DNA from: Hysterangium stoloniferum
Taxonomy: Eukaryota > Basidiomycota > Agaricomycetes > Hysterangiales > Hysterangiaceae
Reading direction: 5' to 3'
Assembly: GCA_015178975.1 (NCBI GenBank)
Contig: WHVD01000005.1
Location: forward strand, 1,426,001 to 1,490,000
DNA length: 64,000 nt
The notes below the pieces were generated by a model. It worked only from the letters and a program-made list of their open reading frames with translations. It searched no databases and was not told the origin of the DNA. This document shows positions 1 through 11,337 of the stretch, one piece after another (the stretch's first letter is position 1; every line of letters starts with the position of its first letter). The position numbers and the translations under genes were made by a program.

Positions 1-643
1 CCGTGGAAGTCGAGAGGTTGGGTGGAGATGAGTTGGAGGTCAAGAGATAGATGGGTTGGAGCCTGTGGGCTCTGATGAGGTAAAGAGCGGTGTATTTCAA
101 AGAGGAGATTAGAGCAGAAAATGTACTGAGATTACTGGGAAGAATCTAAGCTGATTTTCTTACTGGATTGTATGTACAACATCTGCCAGACTATATAGAC
201 TATGGAATGTATAACATACCAAATCCAGTAATAATGAAATCTAAACTAGTAAATATGAAACGAGATAAGTAAACACCAAACTTGGTGTTAGGAACAGAGT
301 CCAAATCATGACAGGTCATTAGACCATAATGGGAATAGGGTGGGAGTGGAGTCCAAAATGTGACAGGTCATTTGACCATAATGGGAATGGGGCTCAGTTA
401 GAGAGTTGACAGGTTTTCTGAGTGGAGTCTGGTGGTTGGTACGTGGGACAGGGTTGGAGATAGACAGGAGCAGGTTCCAGCGGGTATTCTGGTGACTGAT
501 ACATGAAGTAACGAAGGTCGAGCATGGACAGGTCTGACATCCAGAGTCCAGCAGGTATTCTGGTAAACTGATAATTGGTGCATGTAGGATGTGGGTGCAT
601 ATAAGTTAGTGCCCAGAGTCCAGTGGGTTTTCCAGTCATAACA
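1..643 (-). mobile_element. LTR family A copy, cut by the window edge
   Basis: Matches, in reverse orientation, the complete solo LTR at 8901-9740, including the block with a TATA-like sequence and the inverted LTR start ending in ..CATAACA at 643. The outer part lies beyond base 1, so a target duplication cannot be checked. Family A appears to be the LTR of the chromodomain Gypsy at 31-37 kb, because a family A LTR sits beside that element's purine tract. Confidence 0.8.
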
Positions 644-2073
644 TGAAGCATGGCTAATGGTTTGGCTTTGGGTTCAGTGTGCAACACTTTTCAATGAGGC
701 ATCCACAGATTCAGGCTTCAGTTCAGTTCAATTCAGTGTGTGATGTTTTTCAACAAGGTGTCCATGGGTTCAGGATTCAGGATTCAGTTCAGTTGTGTAT
801 TGGTTTCTAGTAACTTGGGATGGGGCCCATAACCTGTTAGAACTACAACAAATATATCTCCGTCAATGAAGGATATTGGAATTGACTGAGGTATTTACTA
901 CAGTATTGTATGCTTATATGTGCCTTTTGGAACAAAAAAATATCAGAACAAAAGAAATTTGTGAGACAAAGAAGCATTTGTGTTGCAAGTGGCACTTGCT
1001 ATTGTTAGCCCAAATTAGCCTTTTGTTGTGTCATGCCTAGTAAGTCTGCATAAACATCAATTCATAATAGAGGCATATTGTTATCTTGATTAGTGTTACG
1101 ACCGTGTTGCAACCCTATCGGTCCCGAGGTTATCGCCACTTGTCAACGTTTCAAGTCATCCTATCGGAAGCCATCGGCCCCGAAGCTGACGAATGTTTTC
1201 GTGAAGATCAAACTCCATTTACACCCATGTCAAAATAACTCGTATTGTCTGGTCAAACTTTGATACGTCCCCTTTATTATGTTGATCCATCCAATCTTAT
1301 GTTTCGCATATGTCTATCTATATTTGTAGTCCTTGAACTATTCCCTTTTATCGTAATCCCGCTCTCGGTTATCATCGGCCTCCGAACTAATCATAAACTT
1401 CCCGTTCCTAGTCAAGCTTATTGTTAATACCGTGTTCCGCCCTTCTCCCCATTAGTATTTTCCAGATGCCTGTTACTTGTATATGAACCCGCTGTAGTTG
1501 TAGTCACTAGGCAATCAGAATATCGACTCAGAATACCCTCATACACCTGTATCAGTCTCATACTAAGAATCCCCCCATCCGCCTTCGCATGCGCTCGCCC
1601 ACTCCCGGTCCCGACCCCTTGGCCCGACGCTCGACTTGTCCTTCGATTCCGATCGGTATCACGCTGAAAGGTACTCGTTAGGATTAGTCTTCGCCCGCCC
1701 AAAATTTAAGGACATCCTACGGATATTTGCGAGGGCGCAGCACATAAGCTGAAGCCAAGTCCTTCCGATCGGTCCCTGTCAGCCACCGACATTAGTCAGT
1801 TTTCAGTTCTTAACAATTAGGCACACATTAGTCTTTGATCTATAACAAATTTCAGGGTGGGATTTACAGCAGTTTGCATTACATGAGGTGCACACTAGAA
1901 TACCTGGAAGTATTACATGAAAATTGCAAACCTCATAGCTCCTTCAAATGTTGACTGATTACTTGGTAGTTTTGTAGATATATCTTAATACTACATAGTC
2001 ATGTAGTGAATTATCATGCTATGACTGCAAATTTGACCTGTAGCATATTTCCCAAAATCAGAGTCCATTTGAG
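644..2073 (-). mobile_element. Decayed Copia leader and LTR remnant
   Basis: Read on the minus strand, an LTR end (..CTAACA, around 835) is followed at once by GGTTATGGGCCC (823-834), a primer-binding-site-like stretch. The same arrangement occurs at 45111-45123, and a close relative follows the 5' LTR of the complete Copia at 46313. Bases 835-1093 and 1821-2073 would be LTR-like flank split by the family B insertion. No coding sequence remains. The identification rests on the LTR/primer-site junction only. Confidence 0.5.
1094..1815 (+). mobile_element. Solo LTR, family B
   Basis: 722 bp, starting TGTTACGACC and ending TTCTTAACA, flanked by a perfect 5-bp duplication ATTAG (1089-1093 and 1816-1820). 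No internal region lies beside it, so it is a solo LTR. The copy at 9979-11337 is the same family on the opposite strand. It is less decayed than its surroundings and was inserted after them. Confidence 0.92.
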
Positions 2074-2133
2074 TGTGAAGATCCATTCCCAGAGACTCTA
2101 CAGAGTATTTCCTGGACATCATATCAGGTTCTG

Positions 2134-4211
2134 TGTAATCCCGTCATCAATTGGGATCACTGGCAGTCACACAAGTTGACAGGACCATGGTGTATTGTCC
2201 AGAACAAGAACAGGATACAGGCAAGTGCAGCATATGGTAAAGTAAGAGAAGGAAAACTACCTAGGTTTATATAGGCTGTGATCACGTGCTAGAACAAAAG
2301 GAGTGGCACAAACAAGTGACACAAAAGAGAGAAACAAAAGGAGAATGCATAAGACTGGGATGCCAGGCTTACACCCCTCTCCACACAAAAACAAACCAAC
2401 TACTCCAAATAACTAAAAGTTCATGCATGCAAGGCTGCATTGTCACACTCACGACCCTCCCCACACAAAAGCCAACCCACTACCCCAAATTCAACCCTGT
2501 TGGACCTCCTCTATCAATGTGGAGCCTCAGGCAGTGGAGTCCATGAACCCAGTCCAGAAAAACATGCGATGATGATGGAAATTTGACACGGCAATTAAAG
2601 GGTGAGCTAACATATAAAAAAAAACCAATTCATGGCCACATTGGCACGGGTGGCCGGGCCAGTCTGTGGCATCCGAGTCTGTGTCTTCATCCCAGACATC
2701 TGAATCCTCGGGTTGGTCTTCTCCCTGGGCAAAATACTCATCAGCATCCAGCAAGATGGCTCCTGCATGCTCCCTCTTGATGACCGGTGGTGTGGGGGGA
2801 ACAAAATCGGGGCCAGGAGATACTCCTTGGGTGGGGTCTCCAGGGCAGGTGCAACCAATGTGAGGGGTCCACCTGGCATCTGTGGGGACTTTCTGACATC
2901 TCCAGCATCCTCCTGCATGCTCCCTCTTGATGACCGGTGGTGTGGGGGGAACAAAATTGGGGCCAGGAGATACTCCCTGGGTGGGGTCTCCAGGGCAGGT
3001 GCGACCAATGTGGGGGGTCCACCCAGCATCTGTGGGGACTTTCCGACATCTCCAGCATCCTCCAACTGCTGACAGATGCTCACAGTCAGTGAGGCTGAGT
3101 GGGTTTCGATTCCAGGGTTCATTTGCTCGAGGCATGGGTAGGATAGGTGGGACACTAGCAGCTGTTGATGTATATGAGAGACTGGTTCTTGGGGTGGAGC
3201 ATGTAGCCGGGATCTCTATGACGAAACTCTCCCACTGCATGGACATGAGAGCAACAAGGTTGCCAAAACTGATGTCCTCAAGGTCTAAATCTGGGATGGC
3301 CATGATGCGAAGAATGAGCATGGGGTGGGCATGGAAAAGGAGTTGGTACTTGTAGATGGCAGCTGTGATATCGTTGGGTCCCAATGCATTGTGAGCATCT
3401 GCAAGGGTGGCGGCGTATTCCAAAAATGGCAGGTGATTTTGCGCACACAGAAAAAATGTATGGAGGGCAATCATCTTGTAGCCCTTGGGCATGAAACAGT
3501 TCTGAATCTGTTTCTCAAAGGTTTCCCATGAGTCCAGCTTCAGGAACTCCATGTGACCAGCATTCCATCAGGCAGCCATGGTTGGCTCCTGCATATTGGT
3601 GCCCGTAAGTCGGATTTTCATCTCAACAGTGAGGTCCGGGGCCTTTTCAGTCTTTGTGGAGGTGTAGATGGAAAATCCATCCTCACATTGGCCAAGCCAA
3701 CCTTCAATCACAGTTGGCATGAGGGGGCCAGCAAAGGAGATGATGATCTTGGTTGCCATTGCTGGTGAGCTTGAATTGTCATCTTCATCTAAATTAGGAA
3801 CGGGGTGTGGCAAGGGAAGATGACTCCTTGTTGGAAAGGACAAAGGAGTGTGGACTGTGAGGGAATGAGAGTGTGCAGCATGGTGAGTAAACCGAGGTGC
3901 TGTGGGGTTGTCCAGAATGTGGTGTGCTGAAGGGGAGCAAAATAAAAGAATGGCCGATGTCAAAAAAAAAGTGTAATCCTGTCATCAATTGGGATCACTG
4001 GCGGTCACACGAGTTGACAGGACCACAGTGTATTGTCCAGAACAAGAACAGGATACAGGCGAGTGCAGCATACGGTAAGGTAAGATAAGGAAAACTACCT
4101 AGGCTTATATAGGCTGTGATCACATGCTAGAACAAAAGGAGTGGCACAAACAAGTGACACAAAAGAGTGAAACAAAAGGAGAATGCGTAAGACTGGGGTG
4201 CCAGGCTTACA
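2134..4211 (-). mobile_element. Gag-only LTR retroelement, non-autonomous
   Basis: Two 240-bp LTRs (2134-2373 and 3972-4211) start TGTAATCC and end GGCTTACA. A perfect TTCTG duplication (2129-2133, 4212-4216) shows one clean insertion. The LTRs differ at roughly 14 of 240 positions (about 6%), so it is not recent. On the minus strand a purine-rich tract abuts the inner edge of the 2134-2373 LTR, giving minus orientation. The interior holds one gag-like ORF (2527-3552) and no protease, reverse transcriptase or integrase. It looks whole as a gag-only element and would depend on enzymes from a relative. Confidence 0.85.
2527..3552 (-). CDS. Gag-like protein of the gag-only element
   Basis: An uninterrupted 341-residue frame. 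The N-terminal third resembles a retroelement capsid (Trp/Phe-rich start, helical middle). The middle contains a Cys-rich block, GGCWRCRKVPTDAGWTPHIG, followed by a further Cys; the block occurs twice because of an in-frame 150-bp tandem duplication (2761-2910 and 2911-3060, 50 residues each). The spacing resembles a variant CCHC knuckle (CxxC..H..C) of the kind that binds RNA. The tail is acidic. Assignment as gag rests on position between LTRs and this motif. Confidence 0.65.
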   Translation of the reverse strand: MEFLKLDSWETFEKQIQNCFMPKGYKMIALHTFFLCAQNHLPFLEYAATLADAHNALGPNDITAAIYKYQLLFHAHPMLILRIMAIPDLDLEDISFGNLVALMSMQWESFVIEIPATCSTPRTSLSYTSTAASVPPILPMPRANEPWNRNPLSLTDCEHLSAVGGCWRCRKVPTDAGWTPHIGRTCPGDPTQGVSPGPNFVPPTPPVIKREHAGGCWRCQKVPTDARWTPHIGCTCPGDPTQGVSPGPDFVPPTPPVIKREHAGAILLDADEYFAQGEDQPEDSDVWDEDTDSDATDWPGHPCQCGHELVFFYMLAHPLIAVSNFHHHRMFFWTGFMDSTA

Positions 4212-5052
4212 TTCTGAACTATCTTCCAGACTAATATCAAGATCTGGAATCCACTGCAACCTGACCCTCATCCCTCAAGTACCCTTCAACTCAAATCCCA
4301 TTCTGGTATTCTGCCTGGACTCCCCACATTTGTTCTATATATATATTTAATCCATGACCCAACCTTCACCCAATCATCTCTGTCAACCCTTGTCACTTCT
4401 CTATGCCAAGGTTCTGACCTGCCCAGAACCCATGGTTTTCCTAGAAATATGCACACTTAGTCATTATAGTGTTAGGATCCATTTCTGGATAGTATTGGAT
4501 ATCCATGGATATTCCAACTCACTTCCTTTGTTCTGCATTTGGTAACTGACTGGTTGACAGATGTTTATTCATCTGTTTATTGTTCTTGCTCTTATTCCCT
4601 GATCTGTCTCCATCCTTGTATCCTCATTTATCTGACTTGTAATTGTGTACTTAGTTTGGAAAACAGTTCCAAATAGGTCTTATTATGCTCCCAGACTTGT
4701 AGTACAATTATGGAACATCTATATAGTCTTCCATAGTCATGTACTTACTCCTCAGTTTTAATCTCAACTTAGTTAATCCACTCCTTTGTTCTTTCTGTAC
4801 ACATGATAGCCAGAACCCTCTGGACTTCAAGTATCCATAAACACTCCAACAGATATCAGCCCCCTGAAATATGGACACCTGAGTGAGTGCATGAGAGCAT
4901 AACACATATGTAAGCTGAAGCCAAGTCCATCTTGTACTTTGGTAATATTCCAATACTCTCCAGACTAATCCCCAGAAACTCCATGGACATATTTCTGGGG
5001 AAGTGTCCAGAATATCCACCAAAAATTTTGCCCAGAGATCCAGAACTTAACA

Positions 5053-5720
5053 TTGAGCTTGTGAACTCACTTGTGAGCCAACTGCTACACCAGACTTAAT
5101 AAGCTTGTAAGATGTTATTGGACATGTAGTTAGGCACACAAGTTGACAGGACCATGGAGAACTGAGACAGGATACAGGATGTTGCAGTGTAGTAAAGAAG
5201 GAAAACTCCTGGGCTATATACTGGATTGTTAGGATCCCCATCATTTTTGGACCACTGCAACCTGCTTTGGACTCAATACCCTTTGTTGTCTCACTGTCAG
5301 AACCCCTACCAAAGGCATCACCACATGGTGCCCCCAACACTTGTTTTTTTATAGTAATTGACCCTCTAGCTTTCTGTTCTATCTCCATCCCATTCATCCC
5401 CCATCACTGTCTCCCTTTATGTGTCTCATTTGCCACCTCAGACCCCTTTAGTACTGTTTAGCATCTTACATTTAGTCTCTCCACCTTGTCATTGACTTCT
5501 TATGATCTGTTTCACCCTTTGCTTCCTTGATTGGCCCTCTGGTCATCCATCTCATTGTAGTATAAAATCTTCTTCATGTATGCTACAGTTCTTCAGTTTG
5601 AAAATTGACTTAGATTACCCTCTACTAGTTCTCAGTCTCATTCCTCCCTTCTCAATACTCTCAAAGACATTCTTGGCAAGCTGTGAACCCTTACCTTACA
5701 ACTCTTAGTATTTCAGTCCC
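5053..5720. other. Gene-free stretch with decayed repeats
   Basis: No supported gene. Bases around 5125-5225 resemble a decayed piece of the 240-bp LTR at 2134-2373 (shared run ACACAAGTTGACAGGACCATGG in two parts, then GGATACAGG). The rest, up to the family A LTR at 5721, has only short stop-limited frames. Confidence 0.5.
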
Positions 5721-5762
5721 TGTTAGGACTGAAAAACCCACCAGGCTCTGGACCCCATTCTA

Positions 5763-7366
5763 CAGTGGGTCAAAAAACTGCCCCAATGTTTATGCATTTT
5801 AGAAAGATTGATATTGTGTGAAGGAATGACATCAGCAGAAATTCTGAATAATTCACATGATATACTAGAACATGTTGGCTATCTACCAACTTAAGAAATC
5901 ATGTGATTCCAGTCAAAGCTCATTGCTCAATAAATCAAACAAAATAATCACTCATTGGGGCAGTTTTTTGACCCTCTATTATTTTCTCTGATTTTCAATG
6001 TTACACACCAGTATAAGGTAGGAGTGGGTCATGTGAATCATCAACATATCATGTGACCTTATTTGTATCAATTTGGCATGTTGAACTTTGTTCATTCATC
6101 TCCTTGACTCCTTACCACCACTATGAAATCCATCTCTGAAAAGCATTCTTCTGTTGTTTCTCTCCTCAATGAGGGATATTCCCATTGTCAAATTCAAGCT
6201 AGGACTGGCCTGGGGAAGGGTATTATTGGCAGGATCAGTAAGGAGGTAGAGGGGGATAAGGAAAATCATCCTGGTGGCCATCCTTCCAAGCTTTCCCTTA
6301 TGATAAACAGTCAATTATCTGTCAAATCAGCTCTGGGAAGCTTGACAATGCTGTCCAAGCCACCTAATTCATAAATTCCATCATATCTACCTCTGTCACT
6401 CCTCATACTGTTAGGAATGTGTTGAAAGAAGCTGGCTTTAGGTCAGCAACAAAGAAGAAAGTCCCTATGCTCAAGGGGTCTCATTGTCAGCAATATCTAA
6501 AGTTTGCCCAATACCATGAAAATTGGACTATGGAGGACTGGAAGAGGGTGTTGTGGACTGATGAGACAAAAATAAATAGGATTGGGTCAGATGGAAAGGT
6601 ATATGTTTGGAAGCAACAAGGGGAACCAGTATCAGACAGGACCACCACACCAACTGTCAAACATGGAGGGGGGAATAACTTGATGATTTGGGGGTGTATG
6701 GGCTGGAATGGGGTGGGGAAGCTGATAGAGATGCAGGGGAACATGGATGCAGTGCAGTATTGTGAGATTTTGGAGGAGGGAGTGGAGGAGAGCATTGAAA
6801 GTTTGGAGATGGCTGAGGATAAGTGGTACTTCCAACAGGACAATGATCCAAAACATACCTCAAAAAAGGCAGACCAGTGGTTTTATGACAATAACATCAT
6901 TCCCATGAAGTGACCTGCCCAATCCCCTGATCTAAATCCCATTGAACACCTCTGGCAACACCTCAAGGCCAAACTCCAACAATATGACATACCACCCAAA
7001 GGAGTACATGAATTATAGGACAGGGTGGCAAAGGAGTGGACTGAAATACCATCAGAGACATCTCAGAAGCTAATAGAAAGCATGCCTAAGAGGATACAAG
7101 CAGTTTTAAAGGCAAAGGGGCATCATACAAAGTATTAGATTGTAAAATAATAGAGGGTCAAAAAACTGCCCCAATGAGTGACTATTTTGTTTGATTTATT
7201 GAGCAATAAGCTTTGATTGGAATCACATGATTTCTTAAATTGGTAGATAGCTAACATGTTCTAGTATATCATGTGAATTTCTCAGAATTTTTGCTGATGT
7301 AATTCCTTCACACAATATCAATCCTTCTAAAATGCACAAACATTGGGGCAGTTTTTTGACCCACTG
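5763..7366 (+). mobile_element. Tc1/mariner transposon with 216-bp terminal inverted repeats
   Basis: 1604 bp, flanked by TA duplications (5761-5762, 7367-7368). Outer ends read CAGTGGGTCAAAAAACTGCC on both strands. The inverted repeats run 5763-5978 and 7151-7366. Each repeat is itself closed at its inner edge by an inverted copy of the outer tip: GGGTCAAAAAACTGCCCCAA reads inward from both edges. A decayed DD34E transposase lies between. The element inserted into a family A LTR. Confidence 0.93.
6123..7138 (+). pseudogene. Tc1 transposase, DD34E, inactivated
   Basis: The N-terminal part (6123-6330) is a helix-turn-helix region ending in a GHPSKLS motif, the counterpart of the Tc1 GRPxxLS hook. 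The catalytic domain follows with WTDETK (first Asp), QQDNDPKHTS (second Asp) and SPDLNPIEHLW (Glu). Exactly 34 codons separate the second Asp from the Glu. Damage: a frame change near 6330, an in-frame TAA near 6363, a TGA at 6911-6913 where the family has Trp (WPAQSPD), and a TAG near 7016 in place of another likely Trp (HEL*DRV). The last two fit G-to-A change of TGG. The protein would end KAKGHHTKY. Not functional in cis. Confidence 0.92.
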
Positions 7367-7732
7367 TATATACACCCAACTCTTTATACCCAGCAAGTCG
7401 AAGTTCACAACAAGACAATCCACTGGGACCCAGACATCAAACCTGTCTATGCTCGAACCTTTGTGTCTCATGCACCAGTCATTGGAATACCTGCTGGGAC
7501 TGCGCACATTGCACCTGTCTATATCTGACTCTGTCCCAAGTACCAGTCACCAAACTCCACCCAGACAACCTGTCAGCTCTCTAACTGAGCTCCGTTCCCA
7601 TTATGGTCAAATGACCTGTCATGTTTCAGACCCCACTCCCATTCCATTCTGTCCCACACCTACTTTGGTGTTTACTTGTCTTGTTTCATGATTACTTGTT
7701 TTGATCTTCATTATTACTGGATTTGGTATTGC

Positions 7733-8162
7733 TGTCACGAATCGATTATTCTTCGATAAAGTCGAATAATATTCTATTAATTGAACTCGAAAGCCTCATT
7801 CAACGAAGTATATATTCGCCCTGTCGATGAAGTAAGAGGCTAATACCAGTCGCGAGAACTCACAGAAGTATTTGTCGAAGAAGTTACGACAAGATAGATT
7901 ACTAATATCACTAATATACAGATATTTCGACTGACTTCCCTTGCTCCTTTTGTAGCCCTTTTATGCTTTTCGTCATATCATTATGACTATGCTATGAACT
8001 AATAATGAAATCATTCATGACGTCGAATTGAGACATGTCGAAAGAGATTCGATGGTGTTGAATAATGTTCGGTTTTGTCGAGTTGAATTCGATAGGTCAA
8101 AGAGTTGTCGAAAGTTACCTTTGAATGTTTGTGACAATATGTGACATGTGATGGTTGTGACA
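7733..8162 (+). mobile_element. Solo LTR, family F (430 bp)
   Basis: TGTCACGAATCG to GGTTGTGACA, flanked by a perfect ATTGC duplication (7728-7732, 8163-8167). A second copy of exactly the same length lies at 32334-32763. It is inserted in a family A LTR. Strand is nominal: both copies lie in the same direction and no internal region is available to orient them. Confidence 0.92.
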
Positions 8163-8519
8163 ATTGCATACATTCCACAGTCTATATAGCCTAGTTAATG
8201 TTGTACATACAATCTGGTCAGAAAATCAACTAAGTTCTCCCCCAGTTACTTAGTATATACCCATCTCTCATCTTTGAAACACAGCACTTTCAACCTCGTT
8301 GGAGCCCATGGGCTTTCCAACTGGTCTCCTGACCTATTGACTGTTCAACCTATCAATCTATCGACTACACCCAGACTCCCCAGGTTTCCCATCTGCCTAT
8401 TTGAAATTGGACATCACAATCTCACAAGGGCACAGTCTATGTATAAGCTGAAGCCAAATCCTACCAGATTATCTGTGGGTTTCTCCAGAACCCTCTGTGA
8501 GCCTGCATGTCCCTTAACA

Positions 8520-8900
8520 GTCAGTGAAGGATGGGCTGCAAACAGCACAATACTCCAGGAACTGAGTATTGCTATAATTCCTTATTTTTTCCATATTTTA
8601 TATTATTTTTCCTTTACTCCAAATGTGAGATATATCTCACATTTAATAGTGTGAAGGTCCATGTATGCTTGTGGGTGCACAAGTGCCCACAATGTCACAA
8701 ACGTACAAACTCAAATTTCAATAATATTCAATTCAACATTCCTTCAACTTTTCGACTCAATTTCCAACTCGACTTCCAACTTGACTATTCTTTGACAATA
8801 TCAAATATCTTTGACTTGTCTCAGTTTGACATCAATGATGATTTCATTTTGATATCATATTATCATCATAGATAAATGATATATACATAGTATAAAAGGG
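8520..8900. other. Gene-free spacer with a 24-nt perfect palindrome
   Basis: Between two family A LTRs. It holds a perfect palindrome at 8621-8644 (AAATGTGAGATA and its reverse complement) and a run of short CAACTCGACTTC-like repeats near 8740-8790. No coding potential seen. Confidence 0.5.
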
Positions 8901-9740
8901 TGTTACGACCGGACAATCCCGCCGGACTCTGGGCACTAACCCGTACACCCCCACGCGCTACAAGCACCAATCGTCTGTTTATAGGATTTCCCGCCCGGAC
9001 TCCGTTACGTCAAGACTAGTTACGTTCGACCTCAATATGACACATATCAGTCACCGGACTTCCCCCAGACTCCGTTTCTGTCTATGTCCATCTTCGTCCC
9101 ACGCATCAGTCACTGGACCCCACTCAGAATCCCGTCACTGCTCTAATCAAGCCCCGTTCCCATTTTAGTCAAATGACCTGTCACAATTTAGGACTCCACT
9201 CCCGCTCCATTTCCCGTTATGGGTTATGCTTTGTCACGATTCGGACTCCGCTCCATTCCGTTCCATTCCTAACACCAATTTGGTGTTTACTATTCCCGTT
9301 TCATGTTTTGTTAGTTTCGTTTTGCCATTACTGGATTTGGTATGTCATTCACTCCATGGTCTATATAAACTGGCAGATGTTGTACATACAATCCAGTCAG
9401 AAAATTAGCTTAGATTCCCCCCAGTAATCTAATAACATTTTCCGCTCTAAAACCTTACTTGATTCACATCGCTTTCACTAGTCGGAGCCCACGGGCTCCA
9501 GCGCATCTATCTCTCTCAACTATTTTGACTCACGACCCACGACCTCCAACTTACGACCCACGACCCCCGACTTACAACCTATGACCCACGAACCCCACCT
9601 GGACTCCCCAGGATTCCCATCCGTCCATTTGAAATTGGACAACACGATCTAGCGAGGGCGCAGCCTATAAGCTGAAGCCAAGTCCTACTGGATATCCTGC
9701 AGGTTTCTCCAGAAACCCGGCCTGTATGTGTATCCTAACA
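8901..9740 (+). mobile_element. Solo LTR, family A, uninterrupted reference copy
   Basis: 840 bp, TGTTACGACCGG to TATCCTAACA, with a perfect AAGGG duplication (8896-8900, 9741-9745). It contains a TATA-like TCTATATAAACTGG (9360-9373), probably the LTR promoter, and near its 3' end the motif AAGCTGAAGCCAAGTCC that recurs in families B and H. No internal region adjoins it. Confidence 0.93.
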
Positions 9741-9978
9741 AAGGGCAATGATAGTGAGGGAAGTCAGTCAGAAAACCTGTACAATAATTATATTATTAAC
9801 TGTATTACATAATCATCAAACTTTTCCGAAACCTTCTTCGACTTAATTATTAATGAGCCTCTGTGTCCTATGTATCTTTGCCTCACACTTTATCAACCAG
9901 ACAAATTAATACTTTGTCAAATGAGGCATCTGTATTTGATATTGTTGAATATTCTTTGATTGTTTATTTGACTTTATT

Positions 9979-11337
9979 TGTTAAGAACTGAAAACTGACT
10001 AATGTCGGTAGGCCAATGGGACCAATCAGAAGGACTTGGTGTGAAGAGTGGTGGAAGTTCTAACCGTTCTATATACAAAGAATATCGACTGTTTAGGTAT
10101 GACATGACAATGTATTGACTATCTAAGTCTAATACAGACCAAACACATATTGACGGTTTGGTTCAATACGGTCGAGTGAATTAGCTATCTAAAGTAGAAC
10201 AGAGAGCTAAAACAAATAAAGGAGAATCGACTGTAAAGTATGATTCTGAATGACTGCTCAAGTGTTGAAGAGAATAACAAGAGAGTCAAATAACAGAGTA
10301 GTGTGGATGTAGTCCATGCGGATTGAGATAATGGTTTGAGTTTCGACTAGTATAGTTCGAAGCTCTGATTACACTAGTAGTTAAAGCCCATCTGTGACGG
10401 TCGAGATGATACCCCAGTCACAACTTACAGGACACTAACTGGGTGTCTGGGTATGTCATGGCTGCGGGGTAAAAAGTGTCTGAGTTCTACTGGCACTAGA
10501 ATACATAAGTCTGGCACATATGCACCCACAAGAGTCAATGTACCGAATGCATAGGTCGTCGAACTAATTATATGCATATAATAAAATAGAGAGAAAGTAG
10601 AAATAATAATGGAAATATAGTATAAGCTTGTCCAGACTATATTTCTGGAGTATATTTCACCATACCCCTCACACTTGGCTTCAGCTATGTGCTGCACCCT
10701 CACAAGTAACTGTTGGGTGTCCTTAAATTTTGGGTGGGCGAAGACTAGCCCTAATGAGTTCCTCTCGGTGAGTTACCGATCGGGACCAAAGGATAAGTCA
10801 TGTGTCAGGCTGAGGGGTTGGAGGCTGAAGAGAGGCGAGTGCACGCAGAGGTGAGGAGTGGGATACTTAGTGTAAAGCTTATAGAGATGTATGTGGGTGT
10901 TCTGAGTCGATATTCTGATTGCCTAGTATCTACAACTACAGCGGATTCATATACAAATTATTGATGTCTAGAAAATACTAACTAAGGGAAGAGCAGAAAC
11001 ATTACTGACAAATAAACTTGACTAGGAACTGGAAGGTTACGATAAGTTCAGAGGCCATGATTTAACCAAGAGTGGAATTATGAGAAAAGGAAATAGTCCA
11101 TGGGTTACAAGTATATATGGACATATGTGAAACATAGTATAGAATGGATCATCATAATAAAAAGGGACATATCAGAGTATAATTTGATGGGGGTGTAAAT
11201 GGGGTTTGATCGCCGTGAAAGCATATGTCAGCGTCAGGTGACTGACAGTTTCTGATGCAATGACTTGATTGATAACTTGAAACATCAATAGGTGGCAATA
11301 ACCTTGGGGACTGTTGGGTTGTGACATGGTCGTAACA
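9979..11337 (-). mobile_element. Solo LTR, family B, with a nested family C LTR
   Basis: On the plus strand it runs TGTTAAGAACTG to GGTCGTAACA, with a perfect TTATT duplication (9974-9978, 11338-11342). Without the nested LTR it is about 720 bp, against 722 bp for the copy at 1094-1815, whose reverse complement it matches. Confidence 0.92.
10040..10673 (-). mobile_element. Solo LTR, family C (634 bp)
   Basis: Inserted in the family B LTR with a perfect CTTGG duplication (10035-10039, 10674-10678). It is the reverse complement of 37238-37871, the 5' LTR of the Gypsy element there, and has exactly the same length. Because both ends and the duplication are clean, it postdates the B insertion. 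Confidence 0.93.

Larger units (their letters stand above)
2074..5052 (+). mobile_element. Solo LTR, family H, split by a gag-only element
   Basis: Begins TGTGAAGATCC and ends AACTTAACA, with a perfect TTGAG duplication at 2069-2073 and 5053-5057. After removing the nested element at 2134-4211 and its duplication the LTR is about 896 bp. It aligns along its length with 26433-27658. The nested element shows that the LTR is the older of the two. Confidence 0.9.
5721..8519 (+). mobile_element. Solo LTR, family A, with two nested insertions
   Basis: Starts TGTTAGGACTG (5721) and ends CCCTTAACA (8519). Removing the Tc1 transposon (5763-7366) and the family F solo LTR (7733-8162) leaves about 758 bp, colinear with the intact copy at 8901-9740. 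The flanking pentamers (gtccc / gtcag) match only partly, as expected for an old insertion. This is the oldest of the three nested layers. Confidence 0.82.

Noticed and set aside
2583-3355. Plus-strand frames opposite the gag-only element
   Set aside because: Shadows of the minus-strand gag frame; their repeats simply mirror the 150-bp duplication.
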